In this document: piece after piece, positions 23,840 through 37,200 of the stretch
Position numbering within the stretch: the first letter of the stretch is position 1
Layout: every line of letters starts with the position of its first letter
Origin: Liquidambar formosana
Taxonomy: Eukaryota > Streptophyta > Magnoliopsida > Saxifragales > Altingiaceae
Assembly (NCBI GenBank): GCA_039720395.1
Contig: JBBPBK010000145.1
Coordinates: 92,997-156,996 of the forward strand
Reading direction: 5' to 3'
Length of the DNA stretch: 64,000 bases
Translations under genes and position numbers: made by a program
Notes under the pieces: model-generated
The model's input: the letters and a program-made list of their open reading frames with translations, nothing else
The model's database searches: none
Told to the model about the DNA's origin: nothing

Positions 23840-24920
23840 TTTTTTTTAATATTCTTGTTGCGTTAACTGCCATCTTTTTAGTAGTTTGTGCGCACTATAC
23901 AAGCTATTTATTCAAAGCGTCCAATCATGAAAGTTTCCCTTTCTACTTCGTAAAAGCCATTTGTCTCATACCAAATATAAGGACCATAAGTTCTATCGCT
24001 TATCAAAAGTTCTCTCTCTCTGAACCCACGTCTCTGTCTCTCTGTCGGCCAATCTTTCCTCATCCTAAAATCAAACCTATGTTCCAAACTTCCAGACAAA
24101 AAGGGGTCTTGAAAGGAAAGAAGAAAAAGACAAAGCACGTGAAACTGAAGAAAGCAAATAGATTAGCCCATATAATGCCATGTAAACTGGGTTACATGGA
24201 AATTTATCTATGATAAAGTGAAGAAGATCCATAATCATCCAAGATTAGATTAACCAATAGTATATTTTCAAAGAGTACGTAGCTAAAATATCTTAATATA
24301 AATTAGTCTCTTTCTTATCCAGCCTAAATTAGTTAAAAAAATCAATAGCTTTATCAAGAGTAATAGTATCGAGGATGACAGGTTAAATAGGGATCAATGT
24401 GCTGATAAAAGAACATATTGTAATTCCAGCCACTGCTTCATTATTTTAAAACAAATCATCAAAATTTAATTTGAACCACCTTTTATAATTAGAATCTAAC
24501 AAATAAGTCTCGCAAAAACCATAACATATTGTTGTATAAATATTTTATAAATTTTATAAAAAATAAAAAAATTCATTTTTTAAAATACTATTATTTATTA
24601 TACACAAAATTCATAATTCATTCCAAATTCGTTATGTCTTCCATAGTAATTTTCTTATTTATTAGCAAGGTTGATTTTTTTGTTTTCGTTTCTTGGCTCC
24701 TAAATCCTCTCCTCTGTTTTTTTTTTTTTTCCCAAACAAAAATATTCTCACCATGGACCGAGTTAGTCCCTACAGCACTAAGGCAATGACCCATTCCCAC
24801 ATGTCTAATGCTTTCACGTAATTGTAACATAAATCACATGCTATCACGGGTTAATAAAATTAAATAAAATAGAGTTATTAAGTATTTTATAACCCACAAT
24901 CTTATTTTATTTGGGCTTTA
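23840..24920. other. Intergenic DNA upstream of P5CS
   Basis: About 1.1 kb with no supportable gene. The T-run at 24716-24730 and AT-rich sequence dominate. It probably forms the distal promoter of the gene at 25247. Confidence 0.5.
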
Positions 24921-24926
24921 TTAACA

Positions 24927-25043
24927 CCACGTGGCCTTGTGCCACGGTTGGATGGAAGTTAGTTCTCTGGTGATCGCATGATCAGGAATTTGCCGTCTAC
25001 ATAAAAGCTGACGTGGCATCGTCCTGGGCGCCGCGTATTTAAA
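24927..25043 (+). promoter_or_regulatory. P5CS promoter: G-box, ABRE-like motif and TATA box
   Basis: CCACGTGG (G-box, an ABRE-type core) at about 24928-24935, GACGTGGC (ABRE-like) at 25010-25017 and TATTTAAA at 25036-25043 lie 200-320 bp before the start codon. Plant P5CS genes are known to respond to abscisic acid, salt and drought through bZIP factors binding ACGTG cores, so the motif set fits. Binding is inferred. Confidence 0.6.
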
Positions 25044-25246
25044 CAGTGACCGAGGTTCTCTCAATCACGAACACCACATCGCATGATTAGATTTCACTGG
25101 AGACTTCAATTAGCTTTGTGACTCCTCTCATTCTCTTTGGTTTTTTGGTACGACTCCTCTCATTCTCAGGGTGTATCGAGTTTGCCTCCCAGCGGCCTTC
25201 TCTTTCTCCGACCGAGTCGATCCGCACAAACTCGTTCCGGTCGAAA

Positions 25247-28200
25247 ATGGACTCCATGGATCCTTCTCGAGCTTTCATGAAGGACGTGAAGCGCCTCATT
25301 GTTAAGGTCACATACCTACATTCCCGGCTTCTTTTGATTTTTATAAACCCTAGTGTTTGGTTGCCGAGAAAATTGAGGAAAATGATATTATTGGTTTTAC
25401 ATTTTCTGTTGCGACAGTCCCTCTGGAAACGAAAAATAACACTTCTAAATTTTCGTTTTTCTTCTCTTTTCCTCTGTTTTCTTAGCAACCAAACGGAGGC
25501 TATGTGTACGATTTATCTTTATATAACAGGTTCAAATGTGGTATTAGAAAATTTGGAATTGCAAAGAAAATGCTTGAATATATGGCTGCTGCTCTCTTTG
25601 TATCAGCATTTCCAGGTTTCGGGTACACGAATGATGTATAGTGCAAAATCATATAAAGGAGAGCAATCCGTTATAATTTGAGAAAAAAAAATTGAACTTT
25701 AGTCCATGCATTTCATAATAACTCTTAACTCATGCTGAAATTTTCGGTTTGTGCTACATTTGTTGTATCATTTGGGATTTCCACATTTGTCGTTGGCATG
25801 TAAATGGTACAAACTGAATTCAATTGTTTTTAATGTAATATGGGTGCGTTTGTGCATTCTGCGGAATTTAAATGGCTCCATTGCATTTTACATAACATCT
25901 CGAAAGTAAACTTCCATGGCTGTCGGTGGAGGATTATCAAAGAAAATGGAAGCCGTCATCATGGATGATGTTAAAAACTTGAATCATTTCGAGCATCCTG
26001 GAATTGTTTTCATAGCATCAATTGTGGAGAAGAAATGTTTTTCCTCTGATGACCTATTCTTGATGATGGATTCTTTTACCTTCAAATACTAAGTAAAACA
26101 CAATGGAAGCATTCAATTTCCACAGGATGTCCGAACACATCCTCATAGTATGCTAAAATTGAGCATGATTCTGATCATATATGGTGGTTCTGGTTGTTTG
26201 TATGAGTGATATGCATGGACATCATTGGTTTCACCTCTTGAAACATCTCGTCACTCTGGAGGCCATTTTTCTTTTCCCATCCAACTTGGAAAGTTTGATA
26301 TTATTGTGCAATTCCAAGTGGTTAATAATTTGATGCATTTACTGATTTCTTGTCTAAATTATTAAAGGTAGGAACAGCTGTGGTTACCCGAACTGATGGA
26401 AGATTAGCGATGGGCAGACTTGGAGCTCTTTGTGAGCAGGTATATATGGTTTTTCATTACTGCTTGTCTAAAGCTGGTTCCTTATTCTTTCTGTTGAATC
26501 TATTGACAACATAAAAAGGGATAAAACAAGGAAGAATAGGTGGAGGCAATTTCGTTATTGATGCTATTTGGGAATTTTTTGCATTGTAATACACATGATT
26601 TTTATTGGGGGTACACTTAAATAGCTAAACCATTATTATTAGTTATATAGTCAATATTAGTGACTATTTAGACAATAAGTTGAGTTTTAGTAGGAGTTAC
26701 TGTAGTGAGTGAGTATTCATGTTACTATACTATTATTGCTTTAACAGTGACAACCCTGCCTATCATATCTTGAGCATGTTCCCTTCCTCTTATTGATATG
26801 ATTTGGCATTTGTTGTAGTTGACAGTGACTTGTTCTGAATGAAATGCTTGCAGCTTAAAGAATTGAACTCTCGAGGCTTTGAGATTATATTGGTTACTTC
26901 AGGTGCGGTTGGTGTGGGCCGCCAAAGGCTCAGATACAGGAGATTGGTCAACAGCAGGTTCTTACGGTTTCTTTTTGCTATAATAGTTTACTCATTTGGA
27001 TCTTAGCATATTACATTCGATTTTTTTTTATTTTATTTTATTTTTTATACTGTGAATTAATAAATTAGGTTTTGTTTATTTTTTATTATTTTAATCATGA
27101 GATAAATTATAGATGTTGTACTTGAAAGCCATCTTACTCGACATTCGAGTTAGTAATGAAATGCTACATGCCTAATACAAGTTAGTACCCTATATTTCAC
27201 AAAGAAATGAATTTCAAGAACTAGGCAATGTTAGACGCCGACATCTCTTCTCACATGTGATAAATAACTATATGTTTGAGCTGTTTGCTCAATTCTGAAC
27301 TATCCTGCAAAAGTTTGGTTCACAATCAGTTTGGTATTCTTAATTGATCATCTCTGTCGTTCAAAACTATATTGTTTTATACTTTTAGGATAAATTTTGT
27401 ATTTAAGGATAGTTTTGACCCGTTAAGCATTAACGTGTATCCTACCTGTCTTCCCCCCAACCCCCAAATTACGGAAATGGAAAAGGAACAGAGGTGGAAT
27501 AAGTTACTTTTTTGCTCCATTGTGCACTGAATTATTCAACTAAAAATCCCAACTTTTGTACATGTTTTGCAGCTTGGCTGATCTCCAAAAACCACAAGTT
27601 GAACTTGATGGAAAGGCTTGTGCAGGTGTTGGACAGAGTAGTCTCATGGCTCTTTATGATGTTTTATTCAGCCAGGTGAAAATATACTTACTTAAATATT
27701 TTTTAGAGCATGTGTTGGTTTTCCAATTGCCTATTTACGACTTACATATTTATCCTTAGCACGACAAATTGTTGCCGTTTTAATTTCTAAATTTCGGATG
27801 CATTTGCCTTTGTTCTAATTGGCTAATGTATTACTCTTCTTTATGCAGCTTGATGTGACGTCTTCTCAACTTCTTGTGACGGATCATGATTTCAGGGATC
27901 CAGATTTCAGAAAGCAACTTTCTGAAACAGTGAAATCATTGTTTGCTCTTAGGGTTATCCCTATTTTCAATGAAAATGATGCAATTAGTACTAGGAGAGC
28001 TCCATACGAGGTGCGTGACTCCTTTTTGTTTGTCTCTGCATCTGCATTTGGAGTTTGGATGGATGTTGGTGTGTTCTGTTGTTGTGTTTTCATTTTCATG
28101 GTGTTAGCTAAAACATATGGATGGTTTCAAAGACTACAATAATATTTTCTTTTTATCTTGGAAAAATCTAGTATTAGAAAAACAAATAACAAGTACTCTT

Positions 28201-31200
28201 TTTAAATTTCACATAAATGATTTCTCTTGGACTTTTAAAGAGTTCAATTCACCTGCTATGTGAAGGGAGACCCATAAGATTACAGAAATTTCCATTGAAA
28301 AGAGTTGGGCCATGATCATCTGTTTGGAAGTCACATATCGGTTTCTTAAATGTTTAGCATTTTAGTCTTTGGGAGGTCACACTGTCTCAGACACTGAAAC
28401 TGATGTATATATTCCTTGTTAATTGTTACATAGACTTTGAAGACACGTTAATGACCCCTTCAGTTCTTATAATCTCTTGTCTGCTATGCTATCACATCCA
28501 TGATTCATTATGTTTATCACATCAAGACATTCACAACACATGCACATACACAGAGCACTTCTATTGTGTTACTCCTTTTGAAGATAATACCAGCTGGTCA
28601 TAATAAAGCCACTTCCTTTGAGTTTGTGGTCCCTCTGGTGTTCTTCTTTTTTTTTTTTTAAAAAAAGAAGTAAATAGATTCTATTACTTCTACGCATTTC
28701 TTTCCTCATTATTTGCTTATTTGTCACATCATATACTGTATATACATTATGAAAATGATTAGGTGCGGACTGTCCCTGATGAGATTGCATGGCTGGGAGC
28801 CGTACATGGCAAACACATGCGCCAGCCATGGGATCTGTCCCAGATGGTCCAAACATTCCGCACTCGATCATCTCCCTATATGTGAACTCTGATTTTGAGC
28901 ACTATTTGCAGGATGATTCTGGTATATTTTGGGATAACGATAGTCTGGCAGCTCTGTTGGCTTTGGAACTAAAAGCTGACCTTCTTGTTTTGTTAAGTGA
29001 TGTAGAGGGCCTCTATAGTGGCCCTCCAAGTGATCCACGTTCAAAGCTAATTCATACATATGTAAAAGAAAAACATCAAGGGGAAATTACATTTGGAGAC
29101 AAGTCCAGGGTGGGAAGAGGTGGTATGACTGCTAAAGTAAAAGCTGCTGTGTATGCAGCTTATGCTGGTATCCCTGTTGTTATTACCAGGTACAATTCTA
29201 TTGCATGCTTGTTTCAACATGTAGTAACAGTTAGAGTTTGAGTAAAGATGCATTTTTAATATTTGGCGCCCACGTTTTCATGCCTGCTGACCCTTCGTGT
29301 AGGCAAAGGTTTAAGTCTTGAGAGTGGTCACTTTGTGTTAAGAAACAAAAGTTATGAATACATCCATCTCACCCCTCCCAGGACCACACTTGGTGGGACC
29401 AACACTATGTAATAACATTTTTATAAGTTCATGGGTCGCGATGGGTCACCAAGTTGAACCATGATGTATTGATGTCATGTTGGCATCTTAAATAAGGAGA
29501 ACTAATTTATAATGGGTTTTGTGGAGCCAATATGTCATCCACCTGTAGTAGGAGGCACGCTAATATTCTGATAAAGATTGTTTTCTGATTGCACTCCAAA
29601 TTTGTTTCCAACTTCTATGTAGTGGCTATGCAGCTGACAACATCATAAAAGTACTTGAAGGAGAGCGTATTGGTACTATTTTTCATCAAGATGCACATTT
29701 GTTTACTCCACTTAAAAAAGGTGGTGCACGTCAAATGGCAGCTGCAGCACGGGAATGTTCTAGACAGCTTCAGGTAAGTCACGTCACATTTTTTTTAGCT
29801 TCAAGACCTGGGGTTGCTTGTACTAATATATATTTTCCTTGAGGCTCAATTTGCCTCCTAACTTCTTACCTTTCTGAGTACTTTTTGTCATAGTCTATCA
29901 GGAAAGTGGTTATCTAAAAGCTTGAATTAATTATTGGGAATGTTTTCTTGCAGGGCCTACATTCAGAGGATAGGAGGAAAATTTTGCTGGACATAGCCGA
30001 TGCTTTGGAGGAAAACCAAAGCTTGATTAAGGTTGAGAATGAAGCTGATGTTGCTGCTGCACAGGAGGCTGGTTATGACACGTCACTAATATCTCGTTTA
30101 GCCCTAAAGCCTGAGAAGGAAAGCAATTGTTGATTACTGGATTTTATTTTGATGGAGAACTTTCCTATTTATTTTTAGTTCATTTTCTTTCCCTGTCCTG
30201 TGTCATTTTTTTTTGGCTTTGAACATTTTTAGAACCATTTTTCTCTTTCCTTTGGGTGTAATTGTTGTGTGGGAGTGTGTGTTCTGGTTGTTTTTAAATC
30301 CTGCCTACCTATTTTGGTCTTTCAAGCAAATGTATTCATGTTCTTGATATAATTTATTGTACTTTACAGATTTCTGGTCTTGCAAAATCTATACGTATAC
30401 TTGCCAACATGGAAGAACCCATTGGTCGTGTTTTAAAGAGAACAGAGGTCAGAAAACTTTCCACAGAGTGATGTTAATTCAATAATTGATAAACCAGAGG
30501 TATTCATATGGTTTTTAGCATTAGTTCCAAAGATTTAAAATGGATACAGCAGTACTATACCGATTTGAAGTATCTGCAACTTACTGGCCAAATCTGATTT
30601 TTGAACCATAAATTGTAGATGATTGAAGCAGATATGCTTCCAAGATGAATTATATTATTTGCTTACTTTGAAGCTTTGGGGTTCTACTTATAAGCATTGA
30701 AACTAGAAATGAACATTAGACTTAGTTTCTCTTTGGACCAATGAACTGGTTACATACTTACATATTGAATCATGATATTTCTTTGCTTTGGTTATCACTG
30801 TTTTCAGACTTTTGATGGCTACTCTTCCATACAGCTTGCAGATGGACTCATCTTAGAGAAGACCTCATGTCCTCTAGGTGTCCTCCTGATTGTTTTTGAG
30901 TCTCGACCTGAGGCACTAGTTCAGGTAAGAGGAACATCTCTTCTCATCAAATCTATACTTTTTTTTTTCTTTGGAGGGGGTAGAGCAGGGGGGGGGGGGG
31001 GGGCTGTTTAGAACACTTGCACATTCAGAAGTCAAGTAGGAGGTTTGGAACCCTTTCTCTTCTCGCATTAATAAGACTTTGACTTCGTTGCTTAAGGAAA
31101 GGAATAAGGAGCAAACATGGAATGAGTCTTAGCGTCTGCATCTACAAGGGTAGAGAAAGTATAGGAATAAAAAAAGCTTGCTTTAACAAATAAGATTTCA

Positions 31201-34200
31201 CAAGGTGAGTCTGGGACGAGAAACAATCCATGGAGCTATGATTCTTTTGTGACTTCCACCTTTCATGGAGTATGAAATGGTGGGCCAAGCCTAGCCCTCC
31301 AGTTTGGCATTGGTTGGTCAAGATGCACCCGGGGCTTAGATTAAGACAAAGAAGCCGCCGAACGCTGCCTCTGAGGAGGTGTACAAATACGCATTCTCTT
31401 ACCAATTTCTCTACTTCTCAAATCAATTGGAGAGGCCTCGAACGCCAAATCAAGTCATTGACAGACTGGATTTCAATCTAGGCTCGAGAATAGGATTGTT
31501 GAAGAAAGAATACCCAAGCACATGCCCGAAAGCAGCCTGACTTGAATAACCAATTGTTTTTCCTCTTTCCTCTCTGGATTCTCTGGATTGGGTCTTCCCC
31601 TGCCTCAAAGAGTAGGGTTCCATTCTGCAAGATCAAAATTTAATAGAAAGAAGTTGTCTTCTACGATAAGGGACCGTTCATGCTTTTAACTATCTTTTTG
31701 TCACTTTTGAGATCTCGTAGCAGATCATTGTTATCAAGAATGCAAATTCCAATCAGACTCTTTAGTGGTGACCGTGCTCATTTTTTAAGCTTCTCATTAC
31801 CCGCAGGAGTCCCACTGCTGTTAGCACCTTTTTTAGTACTCCTTGAGCTAATCCCTCATTGTTTTCACACATTAAGCTCAGGAATACGTTTATTTGCTAA
31901 TATGATGGCTGGTCATAGTTCAGTAAAGATTTTAATAGTCATATGTGTGGACCTAGGGCTGTCAATTGGGCTGAGCTAGCCCGATGCCCGTTTGTTTGGC
32001 CTGAAAATTTATGAGATGAGCTTAATTTGAGTTTGGGCTGGGTGAAGCTCGGTCCACATTTTGGCCTGGGTTTGAGGTTTTTTGGGCTATGCATTAACTC
32101 AGCCCATCTTAAAATATTTTAATTTATTTCTCGGTCAACATTTTGGCCTGGATTTTAAATTTTGGGCTATGCATTAACTCAGCCCGAGGCTCTACCTATC
32201 TTAAAATATTTTTATTTATTTTGTTTATTGAGCATTTGTATTATACTTCAAAGTGATAAAACTAGTGTTCTATGGGTGTTTAGGAGCTTGTGTATTGAAT
32301 TTGAGGTGTTAGGTTCAAATCATTGCATAATCACGGTAGAGTACATCCTAGATTTATATAATTTTTTTTAATTAAGTATTGATAAATTATTCATTTGAGT
32401 CAGTCTGAAGCTCATCCTGTAGAATGGGCTGAGCTAGGACTTGAGCTTGTTTTTCAATATATGGGTTGAGCTTGAGCAACCTCAGCCTGGCCAATTGACA
32501 GGCCTGCTACAACATATGCAGTTTATGCCATTATTTATGTCTTTGTTTTTGTGAGTCCTTCAATACATACTCAGCCTTTACCTGTGTTTGTGGCATGTCC
32601 TCACTGCATGACCATACTCATATTCACAGTTGCATGTATTCCTGTTGTTTGAAATTATATCCGATCATATGTTTCTGTATACTGGTACTTTTGAACTACT
32701 GTGCTGGGCTTCTGATTTTACATGGCAGTAGAGTATTGCTGCTTGTGTACATAATGATTGTTCTAGTACTGGTGACCCTTTTGAAAATTATTTTCAATTT
32801 TTTTATGATACTAAAACCTTTGTTTATGCTATTATATTTTTTGATCTGTTTGCTGGTAAGGTAAGATGGGATTGTGGCTTTGATCTTACGACTTACAGCT
32901 GTTGTCAGTCAACTAATTGAGCTTCAAGATCATGAAAAGATTTTATTTAGTTTGGTTTGGTTTGTGTTTGTGATATTTTTTTGATCATTTAACCATTATA
33001 TATATATTTTATTGATTCAATAGATAGCTTCATTAGCAATTCGAAGTGGGAATGGTCTACTGCTAAAAGGAGGGAAAGAAGCCAAGCGATCAAATGCAAT
33101 CTTGCACAAGGTTTGATTTTATAGAGTCGAGTAATTTTTTTGAAAATTATTCTGAAGCATAGTATTAGCTGTGTTTCATTTTCTTCATTTTTATTTTTTT
33201 GGTTCGATATTGTGTTTTTTTTTTCTTGATATTTCTTTGTTTTAATAGGTTATTACTTCAGCTATCCCAGATACTGTTGGTGAAAATCTTATAGGACTCG
33301 TGACTTCAAGAGAGGAAATTCCTGATTTGCTGAAGGTGGGTATTGAGATTGCAAACTGTCTACGATTCTTTCTAATATGATTATAACTGACTAGTGTTTA
33401 TTCTGCCCCAGCTTCATGTTCTCTACAATATAATAATTTCTGACTAGTGTTTTTTCTGCCCCAGCTTGATGACGTGATAGATCTTGTGATCCCTAGAGGC
33501 AGTAATAAACTTGTTTCTCAAATCAAGGATTTGACAAAAATTCCCGTTCTTGGTCATGCTGGTGAGAGAATTTATTCTAATTTATAATCTTCAAATTAGA
33601 GCTTGTAGTAAATTTGCATTTTTGCTGCCCAGATGGTATCTGCCATGTTTATGTTGATAAATCGGCTAATATGGATATGGCAAAGCGCATTGTTTTGGAT
33701 GCAAAGATAGATTATCCTGCAGCTTGTAATGCCATGGTAATTTCAGTTTGCATTCTATGTGACTTACCATCCCACATGCATTGAGATGTGTCCACAATAT
33801 CATCTGCATTGCCCATTTCAGACATATAGCAGTCACTTAATATTGTCTACCTGATTATTCTCAGGAAACACTTCTTGTACACAAGGATTTGTCAAGCAAT
33901 GGTCTCAATGAGCTTATTGTAGAACTCCGACGTGAAGGTATGGCTTTCAGAGTAAATATTTATTGCTTTAAAACATGTGTTAAGTGTTTCAACCACCATC
34001 ATAGCATTTATAACTATTTTCTATAGAATAGTTCTATTTACTTGATGGTTCTCTCGGTCTGTATCTGAAAACCAGGATTCATGTAGCTGAACCCAAATAT
34101 CCAAATGGTTGGGATAGGGTAATTTGAATAATCTAGTTGAGAAGTCTTGCCTAAAAATCTACAGTCCGGAAGTGTCAATATCAAGCATGGACATGTGATC

Positions 34201-37200
34201 AATTATTAGAGGAAGGAAATTCTACCATAAGATTTTCAAAAGCGGTACCCATGAGTAAATGAGTGGATCAAGTCGTTCTATAAACACCAATGCATCATCA
34301 TTTGCAACAAACACTTTGGGATGTCTGCCAAGAAAATTAGATCTACACTTGTGTCTTACCATCCTCATGCAATCCCTTGTCAACCATTGACAGCTTTGCA
34401 AGACGACTTAAAATGTCTAAATGAAGATCAACCAATTTGGGCCTTCAGAAAAATGACCCATCAAGTGGAGTGAATTAAAGATTTGTCATTCCTATTAACT
34501 CCCCATCCCCACCCCCAAAAAAGGTAAAATGAAACATTAGATGTAGTTGTTTTGTTCTTTTCATTATTCAAATTCGTTTTTCTTTCCCAATCGTTTCATT
34601 AAGGACTTTAAATTTGTGTGCACAATTCCTTGGTCTCAGCCTGAAGCAAATGTAGAATTCTAAAAGCTTGTACGGTTCATACATTTTAGTCTATCACTCC
34701 ATTGTTGGGTGCAAAATCTTGTCAGGTGTTACGGCCAAATAGCTGCCAGAATGAAGTAATTTCTTCAGTGTTAATCTTTACCTTGTTCTATTTATAGTTT
34801 CTTGGATATAGAAATACTATACATAGCTTTGGTATGTGAGGTCAAACAATTTCAAAAATCATGAAATTAGTTTGACGCAATCAGTATGGTGATTGTTGTT
34901 GAAACCAAAATTCAAAGTCCTGGCTGACAGACAATTTTATATTCCTAGAAAGAATTTAAAACATATTGAAGTTTCTGTATTAGTCATTGAGAAGCTAGGA
35001 CTTTAAAACTTTTTTTTTTTCTACCTTTTTCTCTTTTTCATTTTTGGGTTTTTCCTTTGGTGTAGCTGGAGAAACCTAACATTCAGTTTGGTTCCTTCAA
35101 TGCATTTGAATATAATCACATTTCTGCTATTTGCTTCCATTATTGCTTAGTGAGTTGCACAATGCAAGAGTAATGGCCATATTCTAATAATGAATCCCAA
35201 AAAGCTGAAAAAGCAATATTTGGGCAAAAGCAAATCAATCCAGTGATCAGAGTGACAGTTTCACAACCACAATTCCTTTGTTTCAGGTGTTACTCTATAT
35301 GGTGGAGCCAGAGTGAGTACTTTGTTAAATATTGCAGAGGCACATTCATTTCATCATGAGTACAATTCAAAGGCTTGCACAATTGAAATTGTGGATGATG
35401 TGCATGCTGCCATTCACCATATACATCAGCATGGAAGGCATGTTGGAATCTCTCAATTTCTTCTTCTGTCTTTGTATATATATATATATATGTTTTTTTG
35501 ACGAAGTTTGTAATGCCCTCTCTCTCTTTCTCTCTCTGTCTGTGCAGTGCTCATACCGATTGCATCATCACAGAAGATTGTGAAGTTGCTGAAGTTTTTC
35601 TACATCAAGTCGACAGGTAATCATGCTTCTGGTATGCAGATCATTTTATAGTAGAAGACATAATGATATAGTATATGTCGTTCGCCCTCAGTCATTGATT
35701 TTATTGTCTTAAGTTGCATTTAATATAATGAATTGCTATTCCTCTTTTACTTGGGCGACTTTAAAATGATGTTATGTGAATAATTTCTCCAATATTTTTA
35801 CAAATTTTGATGTTGGTAACCTTGTAATATGGATTTTCTATCTATCTTAACAGTGCTGCAGTTTTCCACAATGCAAGTACACGATTTTGTGATGGAGCAC
35901 GTTTTGGGCTTGGTGCTGAGGTATGGGATCTTTTAACTATCTTGGTGTTCAATAGTCTCGTGGTTGATTTTGTTCCTCTCACATCTTGTTGGTTCTGTTT
36001 AATGGCTGAATAGGTTGGGATAAGTACGAGCAGGATTCATGCTCGAGGTCCAGTGGGAGTTGATGGACTGTTAACAACACGATGGTATGGGAATTCTACA
36101 TGATTAATGAATTGTTTTTTAAAATTTTTTGATCAACAACAAAATGAATTATTATTAATGATAAAAGAAAAGTACAAAAAGGGGATGAGAATAACATGAT
36201 TAATGATATTTGAATTGAGTAACATGCTTATGGTATACTGAATGGCAAAGTTTTCCATTTCTATTGAGTTTATTGTGAGGATCAGAAGGCCCTAGGATCT
36301 TAGATTTTGCATGTTGAATCTGGAACAGATGTTGCACTCTTGGGAGAAGTTTTGAAGAAAATTTATTGTGGCAGTTCTGCTATTTTATAATATCTAGCGA
36401 AGTTGCGGGTTTGGGGGAAAATTGTGCTAAAATGTGAAAAATATAGTAAGACAGTGCATGGAGGGCATGTCTCATAGTAGTTTGACCAAGGGTGTCAAGA
36501 GGCTGGGTCTGGGATGAGTAACAGTGTCCCATCCCCAAACCCTATCATTTTCAACAGTTTCGGGTCCTGCTTGGTTATGCTATAAGTATGAAATTATTGT
36601 TCCCAGATCCATTCTGTCGATGCCTGGATTTAACTGGGTCTTTTCTTTCTTTCTTTCTTTCTTTTTTTTTTTTTTTTTTTTTTGGTTGGGGTGGGGGGGA
36701 TTTTTTATAAGAAAATATTGTAAAAAATAAAAATCTTGATTATTGCCATAAACATGCAATGAAATTTAGAAGATGATATGAAAGACTGATAAAAATACAA
36801 TTAGATTTGATAATTAATTGATTATAAAAAGGTTATATATCTTACATATGGATTTGCTACTATTGTTCTAGGGGACCCGTCACCTTACCCAGTTATTAAT
36901 CAGGTTCAAAACCTTGGGACCCAAATTTTGAACTGGTCTGCCAGGTCAATGAGTAATTGGGTATCTACTGCCACCCATAAATTTTGACAGCATAAAATTC
37001 ACAATGAAACAGACAAATTGAGTGATCTACAGAAGGTTAGCCACAACAGGGAATCATGGTACAAAGAAGAAAATAAATAAATATATATAAATGCATGTAC
37101 ACCATGGGTTTAAATTCATATTTATTGCTTAATATGTTAAATGTTTACACAGGCTTCCAATGCATTTCTTTCTTAGTGCATCTCTTCATTATGTATGGTG

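Noticed and set aside
25118..25681. A 187-residue open frame overlapping the start of P5CS
   Set aside because: It includes exon 1 in frame and then runs through intron 1, including a MITE. The exon ends at a good donor at 25307.
28789..28911. Extra N-terminal coding sequence joined to P5CS exon 6
   Set aside because: The acceptor before GATGATTCTGG at 28912 fits the known protein. The upstream part is intron and contains only a short hairpin (CATGGCTGG and CCAGCCATG).
31680..31979. Functional ATP synthase subunit 6 gene
   Set aside because: Only the core is present, with substitutions and no proper ends, inside a nuclear intron. It is a NUMT fragment.
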